DNA of 64,000 nucleotides from contig JAEYRD010000191.1 of the NCBI GenBank assembly GCA_023435725.1, forward strand, positions 1 through 64,000. Direction: 5' to 3'. Under the pieces are notes generated by a model. That model did no database searches. It had not been told where the DNA came from and was given only the letters and a program-made list of their open reading frames with translations. This stretch comes from Pseudomonadota bacterium (GTDB lineage Bacteria; Pseudomonadota; Alphaproteobacteria; Rhizobiales; Xanthobacteraceae). Within the stretch, counting starts at the first letter, position 1; the number at the start of each line of letters is the position of its first letter. Position numbers and translations under genes: made by a program. Below are positions 15,871 through 24,285 of the stretch, piece after piece.

Positions 15871-15916
15871 CATCCTTCGAGACGCCCGCCTATGGCGGGC
15901 CCTCAGGATGAGGTCG
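15871..15916. repeat. Palindromic intergenic repeat (CCTTCGAGACG...CTCAGGATGAGG type)
   Basis: This element contains GCCCGCC-TAT-GGCGGGC as a perfect stem-loop, flanked by CCTTCGAGACG and CCTCAGGATGAGG. The same modules recur at 56011-56141. It is a REP-like repeat of the kind dispersed in Bradyrhizobium and Rhodopseudomonas genomes. Confidence 0.75.
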
Positions 15917-16034
15917 GGTTTTGCGGCAAGATATCAAACCCATGGTGAGGAGCCCGCCCGAGCGGACGTAGCGGACGATGCTTCGCCATCGCCGCGAGAA
16001 CCATGCAGGCCCAACGGCCGCAACGCCAATCACA

Positions 16035-16673
16035 TTACGATTTGTGGTAGCGGATCAGCGAAAAATGCCCCATCGGCGGCATCGGGCGGCGCTCGGCGAG
16101 CGTGACGCCGCCGTGCCTCGCGGCCCAGTTGACGAGGCGGGCCCACGGGAATTCCGGGCGCCAGCCGAGCCGGCGCGCCAGCGGCGCGAAGGCGAGTTCG
16201 GACAGCTTTCGCAGGCCCTTTTCTGCACCGATGTGGTTGACGAGGATCAGCTCGCCGCCGGGCTTGAGCACGCGCACGAACTCGTCGAGCGTGCCTTCGG
16301 GATCGGGCACGGCGGTGATGACATATTGCGCGACCACCGCGTCGAAGAAGTTTTCGGGGAAGGCGAGATTCTTCGCGTCCATTACCGAGAGCACTTCGAC
16401 ATTGGAAAGCTTCTGCTCGCGCACGCGCGCCTGTGCCTTGCGCAGCATCGGCTCGGAGATGTCGACGCCGCAGATCTTCGTGGTGCGCGAATAGTCGGAG
16501 AGCGACAGGCCGGTGCCGACGCCGACGTCGAGGATGCGGCCGCCGATCCGGTCGGCCTCCGCGATGGTCGACTGCCGGCCGGCGTCAAAGACCTTCCCGA
16601 ACACGAGATCATAGACCGGCGCCCAGCGGCCATAGGCCTTCTCGACCCCGGCTCGCGAGATGTCTGCTGCCAT
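16035..16673 (-). CDS. pmtA: Phosphatidylethanolamine N-methyltransferase, Rhodobacter-type
   Basis: A 212-residue SAM-dependent methyltransferase. The N-terminal VEKAYGRWAPVYDLVFGKVF followed by the SAM-binding ILDVGVGTGLSLSDY is characteristic of Rhodobacter-type Pmt, which methylates phosphatidylethanolamine on the way to phosphatidylcholine at the inner membrane face. VLKPGGELILVNH (motif III region) follows. The ATG at 16673 fits the family's start; the frame extends upstream only into a repeat. It lies downstream of mnmA on the same strand, across a 240-bp repeat-containing spacer. An UbiE-like methyltransferase is the alternative. Confidence 0.75.
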   Translation of the reverse strand: MAADISRAGVEKAYGRWAPVYDLVFGKVFDAGRQSTIAEADRIGGRILDVGVGTGLSLSDYSRTTKICGVDISEPMLRKAQARVREQKLSNVEVLSVMDAKNLAFPENFFDAVVAQYVITAVPDPEGTLDEFVRVLKPGGELILVNHIGAEKGLRKLSELAFAPLARRLGWRPEFPWARLVNWAARHGGVTLAERRPMPPMGHFSLIRYHKS

Positions 16674-16750
16674 GCCCCTGCCCTTACGCGAAACTCTGGA
16701 GTGTGATGACGGTTGGTGAAATCGATGCCGGCTCCGCGCGCAGTCCAGCG

Positions 16751-16875
16751 CCTCTCCCGCTTGCGGGAGAGGTCGGCGCAACGCGCCGGGTGAGGGTTCT
16801 TTCCGTTCGCGAGATATCGCGTGTGGAGAGAGCCCCCTCCCCAGCCCTTCCCCGCAGGCGGGAGAGGGAGCGCAC
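16751..16875. repeat. GC-rich palindromic repeat element
   Basis: A perfect hairpin CCTCTCCCGC-TT-GCGGGAGAGG (16751-16772) is followed by GTCGGCGCAACGCGCCGGGTGAGG. An inverted partner containing CCCCGCAGGCGGGAGAGGG lies around 16850-16868. The same family of sequence occurs at 62339-62508, so this is a dispersed repeat filling the mnmA-pmtA spacer. Confidence 0.75.
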
Positions 16876-16913
16876 TTCCGGTGTCGCGAGAGTACGATCC
16901 AAATTCATCATGC

Positions 16914-18095
16914 TCAGCCGCGCACGGCTTCCGCGAGCGGGCGCGATGTTCCGGCGGCGACCTTCGCGGCGGCGCTCTGGATGAAGCCGCCGCCGAGCAC
17001 GCGCGCCTGCCCGACGGGCGCGTCATAGAACACGCAGGCCTGGCCGGGCGAGACGCCCTCCTCGCCCGCGACGAGCTCGACCTCGTAATGGCCGTTGCCG
17101 CCGCGCAGCCACGCCGGCTGCGGGCTGCGGGTCGAGCGCACGCGCACGAACATCTCGAGGCCGCTGCCGATGGCGCGGTCGATATCGCCGTCACCGATCC
17201 AGTTGACGTCGCGCAGCACGATGCGGTGCATCTTCAGGGCATCACGCGGGCCGACGACGACGCGGCGGCCGGCGGCGTCCAGCCGCACCACGTAGAGCGG
17301 CGAGCCGGAGGCGATGCCGAGGCCGCGGCGCTGGCCGACGGTGAAATTGGCGATGCCGTTGTGCCGGCCGAGCACGCGGCCGTCGAGGTCGACGATCTCG
17401 CCGGGGTCCATCGCGTTCGGCCGCAGGCGGGTGATGATGTCGGTGTAGCGCCCCGTGGGCACGAAGCAGATGTCCTGGCTGTCGTGCTTGTCGGCAACCG
17501 CAAGGCCGAAGCGGCGCGCGAGTTCGCGCGTCTCGGGCTTGGTCATGTCGCCGAGGGGGAAGCGCAGGAAATCGAGCTGCTCGCGCGTGGTCGCGAACAG
17601 GAAATAGCTCTGGTCGCGATCACTGTCGGCCGCGCAGACCAGCGCGCGCGAGCCGTTGTCGAGACGGCGCGAGGCGACGTAATGGCCGGTGGCGAGCGCA
17701 TGCGCGCCGAGTTCGCGCGCAGTCTTCAGGAGATCGCGGAATTTTACGGAGCGGTTGCACTCGATGCACGGCACCGGCGTCTCGCCGAGAGCGTAGGAGT
17801 CGGCGAAATTGTCGATGACGGACTCGCGGAAGCGGTCCTCGTAGTCGAGCACATAATGGGGGATGCCGAGTTTTGCGGCGACGTCGCGGGCGTCGTGGAT
17901 GTCCTGGCCGGCGCAGCAGGCCCCCTTGCGATGGGTCGCCGCGCCGTGGTCGTAGAGCTGGAGCGTGATGCCGACGACGTCATAGCCTTCCGCCTTCAAG
18001 AGCGCAGCCGTCGTCGAGGAATCGACGCCGCCCGACATGGCGACGACGACCCTGGTGTCCTGCGGACGGCCTTCGAGATCCAGACTGTTGAGCAT
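16914..18095 (-). CDS. mnmA: tRNA-specific 2-thiouridylase MnmA
   Basis: A 393-residue enzyme that thiolates U34 of tRNA-Lys, -Glu and -Gln in the cytoplasm. Seen: the PP-loop ATP pyrophosphatase motif VVVAMSGGVDSSTTAALL at the N-terminus, the first catalytic cysteine in VPCIECNRSVKF, the second (persulfide) cysteine in HDSQDICFVPTGRY, and the C-terminal beta-barrel with GQACVFYD. The ATG at 18095 is preferred to 18179, since the extra 28 residues lie outside the family start. Length is normal. It is a core housekeeping gene, divergent from the flagellar cluster. Confidence 0.95.
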   Translation of the reverse strand: MLNSLDLEGRPQDTRVVVAMSGGVDSSTTAALLKAEGYDVVGITLQLYDHGAATHRKGACCAGQDIHDARDVAAKLGIPHYVLDYEDRFRESVIDNFADSYALGETPVPCIECNRSVKFRDLLKTARELGAHALATGHYVASRRLDNGSRALVCAADSDRDQSYFLFATTREQLDFLRFPLGDMTKPETRELARRFGLAVADKHDSQDICFVPTGRYTDIITRLRPNAMDPGEIVDLDGRVLGRHNGIANFTVGQRRGLGIASGSPLYVVRLDAAGRRVVVGPRDALKMHRIVLRDVNWIGDGDIDRAIGSGLEMFVRVRSTRSPQPAWLRGGNGHYEVELVAGEEGVSPGQACVFYDAPVGQARVLGGGFIQSAAAKVAAGTSRPLAEAVRG

Positions 18096-18359
18096 GGGCT
18101 TTAAGGTTGTAACGGCGGCGTGCGGCGGATCGGCGTTTGCTTGAACTTTTCTTCGGCTTCCGGCGGGGACATCGGCCATCCCCCGGAACCTTGGTTCCCG
18201 AAGGCACGACTTGCCCGGTCGAAAGCGGCTGAGAGCACCTCTTTAATATAGGCGCCATTCCGGTGAAGCAATCACGCCAGCAGCCAGCTTAGGGCAATTC
18301 TTGCCGGGGAGGCAGAAATGGCGGGGTCGCGAGAGGCCTCGCGGCGATAACGCAAATTC

Positions 18360-18383
18360 ATCAAGATATTGATATTACTTGAT
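18360..18383. promoter_or_regulatory. Inverted-repeat motif ATCAAG-N12-CTTGAT, near copy at 61771
   Basis: An AT-rich island in a GC-rich spacer. ATCAAG and CTTGAT form an inverted repeat 12 bp apart, 20 bp upstream of the candidate sigma-54 -24 element of fliK. Over 30 bp it differs from 61771-61800 at only three positions. The binding protein is unknown. Confidence 0.45.
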
Positions 18384-18403
18384 AAAATATCGCAACGCGC
18401 GGC

Positions 18404-18419
18404 TGGCCCGCTCCTTGCT
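18404..18419 (+). promoter_or_regulatory. Candidate sigma-54 (-24/-12) promoter for fliK
   Basis: TGGCCCGCTCCTTGCT has the invariant GG-N10-GC spacing and good agreement with TGGCAC-N5-TTGC. Transcription would begin near 18430, 25 bp before the GTG of fliK. The sigma-54 activator FlbD is encoded at the other end of the same cluster, which supports the reading. Confidence 0.55.
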
Positions 18420-18454
18420 ACCTCGATCCCGAAGATGTTTCCTAGGGGTCGCCT

Positions 18455-20068
18455 GTGTTCGGTGTGACGTCAGATGCAGTGGCAAACGTGCCGGTCCAGA
18501 GCACGCAGCAAAAGCCTGCGCGGTCGCAGGGCACGAAAGATACGTCCGCGAACGACTCCTTCGGCTCGCTGGTCGACAGCAACACGCAGGCGATCAGCAA
18601 CAACGCGACGTCGCAGGCGCAGGATCCAGCCCCCCGCCGCACCGATTCTCCGTCGTCGTCCGCCTCGGACAAGAGCCCGCGCGACAATTCGGCCACCGAC
18701 CAGTCCTCGCAGGCCAGGGCCAGCGACGACACCGACACGTCCGCGCCCGCCAAGAAAGACACCCAGAGCGGCACGACGACCGATCCGGCCAAGTCTGATC
18801 CAACCAAGTCTGATCCAGCCAAGGCTTCCGGCAAGACCAAGGACAGCGACAAGTCGGAGGCCTCCGGCGCCAACTCGGCGGACAAGTCCGACGGCACCAG
18901 CGGACTTGCCGCTGCCGTTGATGCTTCGGCGACCGCGCAGACCGACGGGACGCAAGCCGCGGCGCCCGATCCGAACGCGATCGTCGTGGCCGCGCCCGTG
19001 GTGCCGGTCGATGCGAATGCAGCCGCGAACCAGGCCGCCGGCAGCGCCTCTTCGCCGCTGACGATCGCCGCCGCCGGTATCGCCGCCAGTGCTTCCACCG
19101 CCGCGCAGATCACCAAGACCGACACCGCCACGGCGGGCGACAAGAGCGCCAAGACTGCCGGCGCCAAGGTCGACGCCGACACGGCGGGAACGTTGGGGGA
19201 AGCTGCGACCGGCACGACTGACCCGGCTGCGGCCGATGCCAAGACCAACGGCGGGCTGGTGGCCGCGGTCGACCAGGGCACGCCCAAAACCTCCTTCAAA
19301 GCCGCCGCCACCGCGCAAGCAAAATCCGACGTCTCCAATATCGGCCAGGACGCGGGCACGGCGAACGCCAACGTCACGCAGGCACCGGCGACCGCCAGCG
19401 CCACGCATGCGCAAGCCGCAAAGCCTCAAGCCGAGGCGAACGCGACTGATGCGAAGGCCGGCGCCGCCGATGCGACAACGGCTACGCCGACCACGCACGC
19501 TCACGCGGGTCCGGAGGCCGCCACGCCGACCGACACCAGTGCGCAGGCCGCCTCCGCGATTGCTGCGCCGCTGACCACGACGACTTCGACCGCCACCGCA
19601 TCGACCGCCACGCTTACCGCGACCGCGGCAAACGCCACGGCCGTCCCGATCAGCGGCGTGCCGATCGAGATCGCAGCGGCCGCCCGCGCCGGCAAGACGC
19701 GCTTCGACATCAGCCTCGATCCGGTCGATCTCGGCCGCATCGACGTCCGCATCAATGTCGACCGCAACGGCCAGGTCACCTCGCATCTCACCGTCGAGAA
19801 GCCGGAAACGCTGCAGATGCTGAAGCAGGACGCGCCGCAATTGCAGCGCGCGCTCGACGATGCCGGATTCAAGACCGGCAGCAACGGGCTGTCGTTCAGC
19901 CTGCGCGACCAGAATTCATCGGGCCAGAATTCCGGCCAGAACAACGACCATGGCGGCAATGCCCGCCGGCTGATCATCAGCGAGGACGACACCGTTGCTG
20001 CTGCGCCCGTCGGGCGCGGCTACGGCCGCATGCTCGGATCGAGCAGCGGCGTCGACATCAGAGTGTGA
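18455..20068 (+). CDS. fliK: Flagellar hook-length control protein FliK
   Basis: A 537-residue protein with a long low-complexity region rich in Ala, Thr, Asp and Lys (about residues 20-390) and a C-terminal Flg_hook domain (about 395-485) with FDISLDPVDLGRIDVRINVD and VEKPETLQMLKQDAPQL. FliK measures hook length during export and switches substrate specificity through its C-terminal domain. The start is GTG at 18455. It is the first gene of the cluster and lies 14 bp upstream of flgD. The disordered ruler region is compositionally biased, and its antisense frames look like ORFs but are not genes. N-terminal sequence is poorly conserved in this family, so the name rests on the C-terminal domain and context. 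Confidence 0.88.
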   Translation: MFGVTSDAVANVPVQSTQQKPARSQGTKDTSANDSFGSLVDSNTQAISNNATSQAQDPAPRRTDSPSSSASDKSPRDNSATDQSSQARASDDTDTSAPAKKDTQSGTTTDPAKSDPTKSDPAKASGKTKDSDKSEASGANSADKSDGTSGLAAAVDASATAQTDGTQAAAPDPNAIVVAAPVVPVDANAAANQAAGSASSPLTIAAAGIAASASTAAQITKTDTATAGDKSAKTAGAKVDADTAGTLGEAATGTTDPAAADAKTNGGLVAAVDQGTPKTSFKAAATAQAKSDVSNIGQDAGTANANVTQAPATASATHAQAAKPQAEANATDAKAGAADATTATPTTHAHAGPEAATPTDTSAQAASAIAAPLTTTTSTATASTATLTATAANATAVPISGVPIEIAAAARAGKTRFDISLDPVDLGRIDVRINVDRNGQVTSHLTVEKPETLQMLKQDAPQLQRALDDAGFKTGSNGLSFSLRDQNSSGQNSGQNNDHGGNARRLIISEDDTVAAAPVGRGYGRMLGSSSGVDIRV

Positions 20069-20082
20069 GGAGCATTCGAGAA

Positions 20083-20799
20083 ATGACCACCACCACGAAT
20101 GCCACCACCGCCCCAACACCCGTCTCCGGCACGACCGACATCCCGAAATCCTCCTCGTCGGGCTCCCTGAGTTCGACCACGGGATCGACGCTCGCCGGCA
20201 ATTTCCAGACCTTCCTGACGCTGCTGACCACGCAGCTGCAGAACCAGAACCCGCTCGATCCGCTCGACACCAACCAGTTCACCCAGCAGCTGGTGCAGTT
20301 CGCCGGCGTCGAGCAGCAGCTCAAGACCAACGATTCGCTGTCCCAACTCGTCAGCCTGCAGCAGACCACGCAGGCGACCCAGGCGCTCGGCTTCGTCGGC
20401 AAGACCGCTCTCGTCGACGGATCGACCGCAACCATGACGAACTCGTCGGCAATCTGGCATCTCAACGTGCCCACCGACTCCACCGTCGAAATTTCCGTCG
20501 CCAATTCCAGCGGCCAGACCGTCTTCACCGGCAAATATACCGCCGCGGCCGGCTCCGACATTCCCTTCACCTGGAACGGAATGGGCAATGACGGCACGCA
20601 ATGGCCCGACGGCAAATACACGATCTCGGCGACCGGCAAGGATGTCGCGAACAACAATGTCGGCATCGCCGCGCAGGTGCAGGGCGTGGTGGCGTCGGTC
20701 GACCTGACCCAGTCGCCGCCGCTGCTCACGATTGACGGCAACAGCTACACGCTGAGCCAGGTGAAGAGCATCATCGCCACCAGCAGCTCCGGCAGCTGA
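20083..20799 (+). CDS. flgD: Flagellar hook assembly scaffold FlgD
   Basis: A 238-residue hook-capping protein. The N-terminal export and assembly region (about residues 38-85) contains FQTFLTLLTTQLQNQNPLDP and QFTQQLVQFAGVEQQLK, the family hallmark. The C-terminal FlgD Ig-like/tudor domain includes FTWNGMGNDGTQWPDGKYTI. The ATG at 20083 was chosen because GAGGAG lies about 10 bases upstream. FlgD is exported and temporarily caps the growing hook so that FlgE can polymerise. It follows fliK directly. A GC-rich inverted repeat just after its stop may end the transcript. Confidence 0.93.
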   Translation: MTTTTNATTAPTPVSGTTDIPKSSSSGSLSSTTGSTLAGNFQTFLTLLTTQLQNQNPLDPLDTNQFTQQLVQFAGVEQQLKTNDSLSQLVSLQQTTQATQALGFVGKTALVDGSTATMTNSSAIWHLNVPTDSTVEISVANSSGQTVFTGKYTAAAGSDIPFTWNGMGNDGTQWPDGKYTISATGKDVANNNVGIAAQVQGVVASVDLTQSPPLLTIDGNSYTLSQVKSIIATSSSGS

Positions 20800-21078
20800 C
20801 GCGGCGCGCGGGGTTACGGGTCCCGGGCTCGCGCCGCGCGCACCCCGGGACGACTGTTGCGGGGCTTTGCGGCGTCACCGCGGGCCTCGTTTGTTAGTAA
20901 AGTATTTACCTTCTGATCGCTCGGCCGGCTCGGACCATGGTGTCCAGCCCTCCGGGCCGGCTGTGTTGCGGCCATTTTCAACCAGAATTGTATTGAAGCC
21001 TTAGGCTTAGCGGATTTTTAAGCCGCCGGGGTTACGGTTACGGCGTGAGTTCAGTGGTTGAGAGTTTGTGAGTACGCC

Positions 21079-21354
21079 ATGACAGAACCCCATCGCCCGA
21101 GGGTAAAATACGTCATCGGGCCGGACGGCAGTCCGCTGACGATCGCGGATCTACCTGCGCCCGGCACCAAACGCTGGGTCATCCGCCGTAAGGCCGAAGT
21201 CGTTGCCGCTGTCCGTGGCGGACTTCTCTCCCTCGAGGAGGCCTGCAGCCGGTATACCCTGACGGTCGACGAATTCCTCTCCTGGCAGTTTTCCATCGAC
21301 CAGCACGGTCTGGCGGGTCTTCGCACCACCCGCATCCAGCAATATCGCCAGTAA
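21079..21354 (+). CDS. sciP: SciP-like CtrA inhibitor (DUF1153)
   Basis: A 91-residue protein almost entirely made of a DUF1153 helix-turn-helix domain: RVKYVIGPDGSPLTIADLP, then TKRWVIRRKAEVVAAVRGG and LSLEEACSRYTLTVDEFLSW. In Caulobacter SciP binds the master cell-cycle regulator CtrA and blocks its recruitment of RNA polymerase, restricting flagellar and pilus gene expression to the right stage. The ATG at 21079 gives the family's normal length and start; a TTG at 21058 is possible but has no support. It sits between flgD and fliF and has its own strong terminator, so it is transcribed separately. Confidence 0.9.
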   Translation: MTEPHRPRVKYVIGPDGSPLTIADLPAPGTKRWVIRRKAEVVAAVRGGLLSLEEACSRYTLTVDEFLSWQFSIDQHGLAGLRTTRIQQYRQ

Positions 21355-21382
21355 GCGATCCGGAAATCTGCGACTTTTGAAG

Positions 21383-21416
21383 AAAATCGGCCTCGCCCCG
21401 CGAGGCCGATTTTTTC
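21383..21416 (+). terminator. Rho-independent terminator of sciP
   Basis: A perfect 13-bp stem (21383-21395 with 21401-21413, core CGGCCTCG/CGAGGCCG) with a 5-nt loop, running into a T tract. It lies 29 bp after the sciP stop. Confidence 0.88.
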
Positions 21417-21547
21417 ATGTCCTCATCTCGGTGCCACTTTTGTCCGACCTCTTAATCTTCGTTAACCATATCGAAACCATCACCTAGGCAATAATTGCCC
21501 AGTCGGCCTTTTCCAGTGAAAGCGGCCGAATCTGTTGGGGCGGTTGC

Positions 21548-23164
21548 TTGCAAGGTCTGGTTGACTTCCTGAAAGGTATCGGCGCCGCCCGGTTCGGGGC
21601 AATGATCGCGGTCACTGCCGCGCTCATCGGCTTCTTCGCGTTCGTCATCATGCGCGTGACCACGCCGCAGATGACGACGCTGTTCACCGACCTCAGCGTC
21701 GAGGATTCGTCCAGCATCGTCAAAGACCTGGAACGCCAGGGCATCCAGTTCGAGCTGCGCAATGAGGGCACCATCATCATGGTGCCCAAGGACAAGGTCA
21801 CCCGTCTCAGGATGAAGCTCGCCGAGGGCGGCCTGCCCAAGGGCGGCGGCGTCGGCTACGAGGTGTTCGACAAGTCGGACGCGCTCGGCACCACCAGCTT
21901 CGTCCAGAACATCAACCACCTCCGCGCGCTGGAAGGCGAGCTCGCCCGCACCATCCGCGCCATCGACCGCATCCAGGCCGCCCGCGTTCACCTCGTGCTG
22001 CCGGAGCGCCCGCTGTTCTCGCGCGAGGCGCCGGAGCCGTCGGCCTCGATCGTGGTGCGGGTCCGCGGCTCGCTCGAGGCGCAGCAGATCCGCGCCATCC
22101 GTCACCTCGTCGCCTCGGCCGTGAACGGGCTGAAGCCGCAGCGGGTCTCGATCGTCGACGAGGCCGGCCAGTTGCTCGCCGACGGCGCCGCGACCGATCC
22201 GGAGCAGGCGGTCGGCGATGAACGCCGGATCGCCTTCGAGAAACGGATGCGCAAGCAGGTCGAGGACATCGTCTCCTCCGTGGTCGGCTCCGGCCGCGCC
22301 CGCGTGCAGCTCTCCGCCGATTTCGACTTCAACAAGGTCACCCAGACCTCGGACAAGTACGACCCCGAAGGCCGCGTGCTGCGCTCGAGCCAGACCCGCG
22401 AAGAGCAGAGCATGACCGCCGACAACAACGGCCAGGTCACCGTCAACAACGAGCTGCCCGGCAACCAGCAGAACAGCGGCCAGACGGCGAAGGACCAGAG
22501 CAAGAAGACCGAAGAGACCAACAATTACGAGATCTCTCGCACCACCAAGACCGAGGTGACCGAGGCCGGCCGGGTCAACCGCATCTCGGTCGCGGTGCTG
22601 GTCGACGGCATCTATTCCAAGAACGACAAAGGCGAGCTCGCCTATCAGGACCGCACCAAGGAGCAGCTCGACCGCATCGCCGCACTGGTGCGTTCGGCGA
22701 TCGGCTTCGACCAGAGGCGCGGCGACCAGGTCGAGGTCGTCAATCTGCGCTTTGCCGACGCACCCTCCACCGCCCCGATCGGCGAGCCCTCCGGCTTCCT
22801 CGGCATGCTCCAGTTCACCAAGGACGACGTCATGTACTTCGTCGAGCTCGGCGTGATGATGCTGCTCGGCCTCGTCGTGCTGTTCCTGGTGATCCGTCCG
22901 CTGGTCAAACGCATCCTGGCTTCCGACGAAGTCGCCGCCGCCATCAGCGGCGTCCTCGCCGGCCCGGGCGCTTCGGAAGAGGCCGCTCCGGCCACCGCCG
23001 GCCAGGCGCTCCTGCCGGGCGGCGGCGCGAGCGCGATCGACGTCGCCACCGTCCAGGGCCAGGTCCACGCCCAGTCCGTTCATCGCGTCGGCGAGCTCGC
23101 CGAGCGCAACCCCAACGAAACCGTCGCCATCATCCGCCAGTGGCTCGCCGAGCCCGCCAAATGA
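21548..23164 (+). CDS. fliF: Flagellar MS-ring protein FliF
   Basis: A 538-residue inner-membrane protein forming the MS ring. The start is TTG at 21548, giving the usual family N-terminus, with a first membrane span at about residues 18-37 (FGAMIAVTAALIGFFAFVIM). The YscJ/FliF ring-building motifs follow (GVGYEVFDKSDALGTTSFVQ, RVHLVLPERPLFSRE). A long hydrophilic periplasmic loop precedes the second span at about 428-450, and the C-terminal tail (HRVGELAERNPNETVAIIRQWL) is the FliG-binding site. The 33-bp gap to fliG suggests one transcript. Upstream, TTAA-N6-TTAACCAT at 21452-21469 resembles a CtrA box but with 6 rather than 7 spacer bases. Confidence 0.93.
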   Translation: MQGLVDFLKGIGAARFGAMIAVTAALIGFFAFVIMRVTTPQMTTLFTDLSVEDSSSIVKDLERQGIQFELRNEGTIIMVPKDKVTRLRMKLAEGGLPKGGGVGYEVFDKSDALGTTSFVQNINHLRALEGELARTIRAIDRIQAARVHLVLPERPLFSREAPEPSASIVVRVRGSLEAQQIRAIRHLVASAVNGLKPQRVSIVDEAGQLLADGAATDPEQAVGDERRIAFEKRMRKQVEDIVSSVVGSGRARVQLSADFDFNKVTQTSDKYDPEGRVLRSSQTREEQSMTADNNGQVTVNNELPGNQQNSGQTAKDQSKKTEETNNYEISRTTKTEVTEAGRVNRISVAVLVDGIYSKNDKGELAYQDRTKEQLDRIAALVRSAIGFDQRRGDQVEVVNLRFADAPSTAPIGEPSGFLGMLQFTKDDVMYFVELGVMMLLGLVVLFLVIRPLVKRILASDEVAAAISGVLAGPGASEEAAPATAGQALLPGGGASAIDVATVQGQVHAQSVHRVGELAERNPNETVAIIRQWLAEPAK

Positions 23165-23196
23165 CCCAAGCCAAGTAAATCAAGAAGTGATCTGAC

Positions 23197-24285
23197 ATGG
23201 CCGCCAGCTTGCAAAACGCCAACTCGAACGACATCACCAACGTGATCTCCACGCTGGGTCAGCGCGCCGGCAATCGTGCAGGCAAGGTCGCGGCACTGAC
23301 CGGGCCGCGGCGCGCCGCGATCCTGATGCTGGCGCTGGGCGAGCAGTATGGCGGCAAGATCTGGGGCCTGCTCGATGACGACGAAGTGCGCCAGCTCTCG
23401 CTGGAAATGTCGACGCTCGGCACCGTCGAGGTCGATACCGTCGAGGACATGCTGCTCGAGTTCGTTTCGCGCATGTCGGCTTCGGGCGCGCTGATGGGCA
23501 ATTTCGACGCCACCGAGCGGCTGCTGCAGCAGTACCTGCCCCCCGAGCGCGTCAACGGCATCATGGACGAGATCCGCGGCCCCGCGGGGCGCAACATGTG
23601 GGAGAAGCTCTCCAACGTGCAGGAAGAGGTTCTCGCCAACTATCTCAAGAACGAATACCCGCAGACCATCGCCGTGGTGCTCTCGAAGCTGAAATCGGAG
23701 CACGCCGCCCGCGTGCTCGGCATCCTGCCCGAGGAGCTCGCGCTCGACGTCGTCAACCGCATGCTGAAGATGGAAGCGGTGCAGAAGGAAGTGATCGAAA
23801 GCGTCGAGAAGACGCTGCGCACCGAATTCATGTCCAACCTGTCGCAGACCCGCCGCCGCGACGCCCACGAGGTGATGGCGGAAATCTTCAACAATTTCGA
23901 CCGCCAGACCGAGACCCGCTTCATCACTTCGCTGGAAGAGGACAACCGGGAATCGGCCGAGCGCATTAAGGCGCTGATGTTCACCTTCGACGACCTCGTG
24001 AAGCTGGACTCCGGCTCGGCCCAGACCCTGATGCGCAACGTCGACAAGGACAAGCTCGGCATCGCGCTCAAGAGCGCCAACGAGGACGTCCGCAACTTCT
24101 TCTTCGGCAACATGTCTTCGCGCGCGGCCAAAATGCTCCAGGACGACATGGCGGCGATGGGCCCGGTGCGCCTGCGCGACGTCGACGAGGCCCAGGCGCT
24201 GCTGGTCAATCTCGCCAAGGACCTCGCCGCCAAGGGCGAGATCATGCTGACCAAGAACCGCGCCGACGACGAACTGGTGTACTGA
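23197..24285 (+). CDS. fliG: Flagellar motor switch protein FliG
   Basis: A 362-residue rotor protein that couples torque from MotAB to the MS ring and to FliM/FliN. Seen: the N-terminal FliF-binding domain (RRAAILMLALGEQYGGKIW), the middle domain with NEYPQTIAVVLSKLKSEHAARVL (the EHPQTxA motif, here YPQT), and the C-terminal charged torque helix around FTFDDLVKLDSGSAQTLMRNVDKDKLGIALK. The ATG at 23197 has only a weak ribosome-binding site. Its stop overlaps the next gene's start (TGATG). Confidence 0.95.
   Translation: MAASLQNANSNDITNVISTLGQRAGNRAGKVAALTGPRRAAILMLALGEQYGGKIWGLLDDDEVRQLSLEMSTLGTVEVDTVEDMLLEFVSRMSASGALMGNFDATERLLQQYLPPERVNGIMDEIRGPAGRNMWEKLSNVQEEVLANYLKNEYPQTIAVVLSKLKSEHAARVLGILPEELALDVVNRMLKMEAVQKEVIESVEKTLRTEFMSNLSQTRRRDAHEVMAEIFNNFDRQTETRFITSLEEDNRESAERIKALMFTFDDLVKLDSGSAQTLMRNVDKDKLGIALKSANEDVRNFFFGNMSSRAAKMLQDDMAAMGPVRLRDVDEAQALLVNLAKDLAAKGEIMLTKNRADDELVY

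Noticed and set aside
16751..16875. Possible CRISPR array or small RNA in the repeat-rich spacer
   Set aside because: Only a pair of hairpins of a dispersed family. There are no regularly spaced repeats and no cas gene.
18470..19840. A 456-codon Gly/Arg-rich frame antisense to fliK
   Set aside because: Product of the low-complexity ruler region read backwards, not a gene.
21452..23083. A 543-codon frame antisense to fliF
   Set aside because: Mirror frame of a verified gene, with a biased Asp/Gly/Val composition and no homology.
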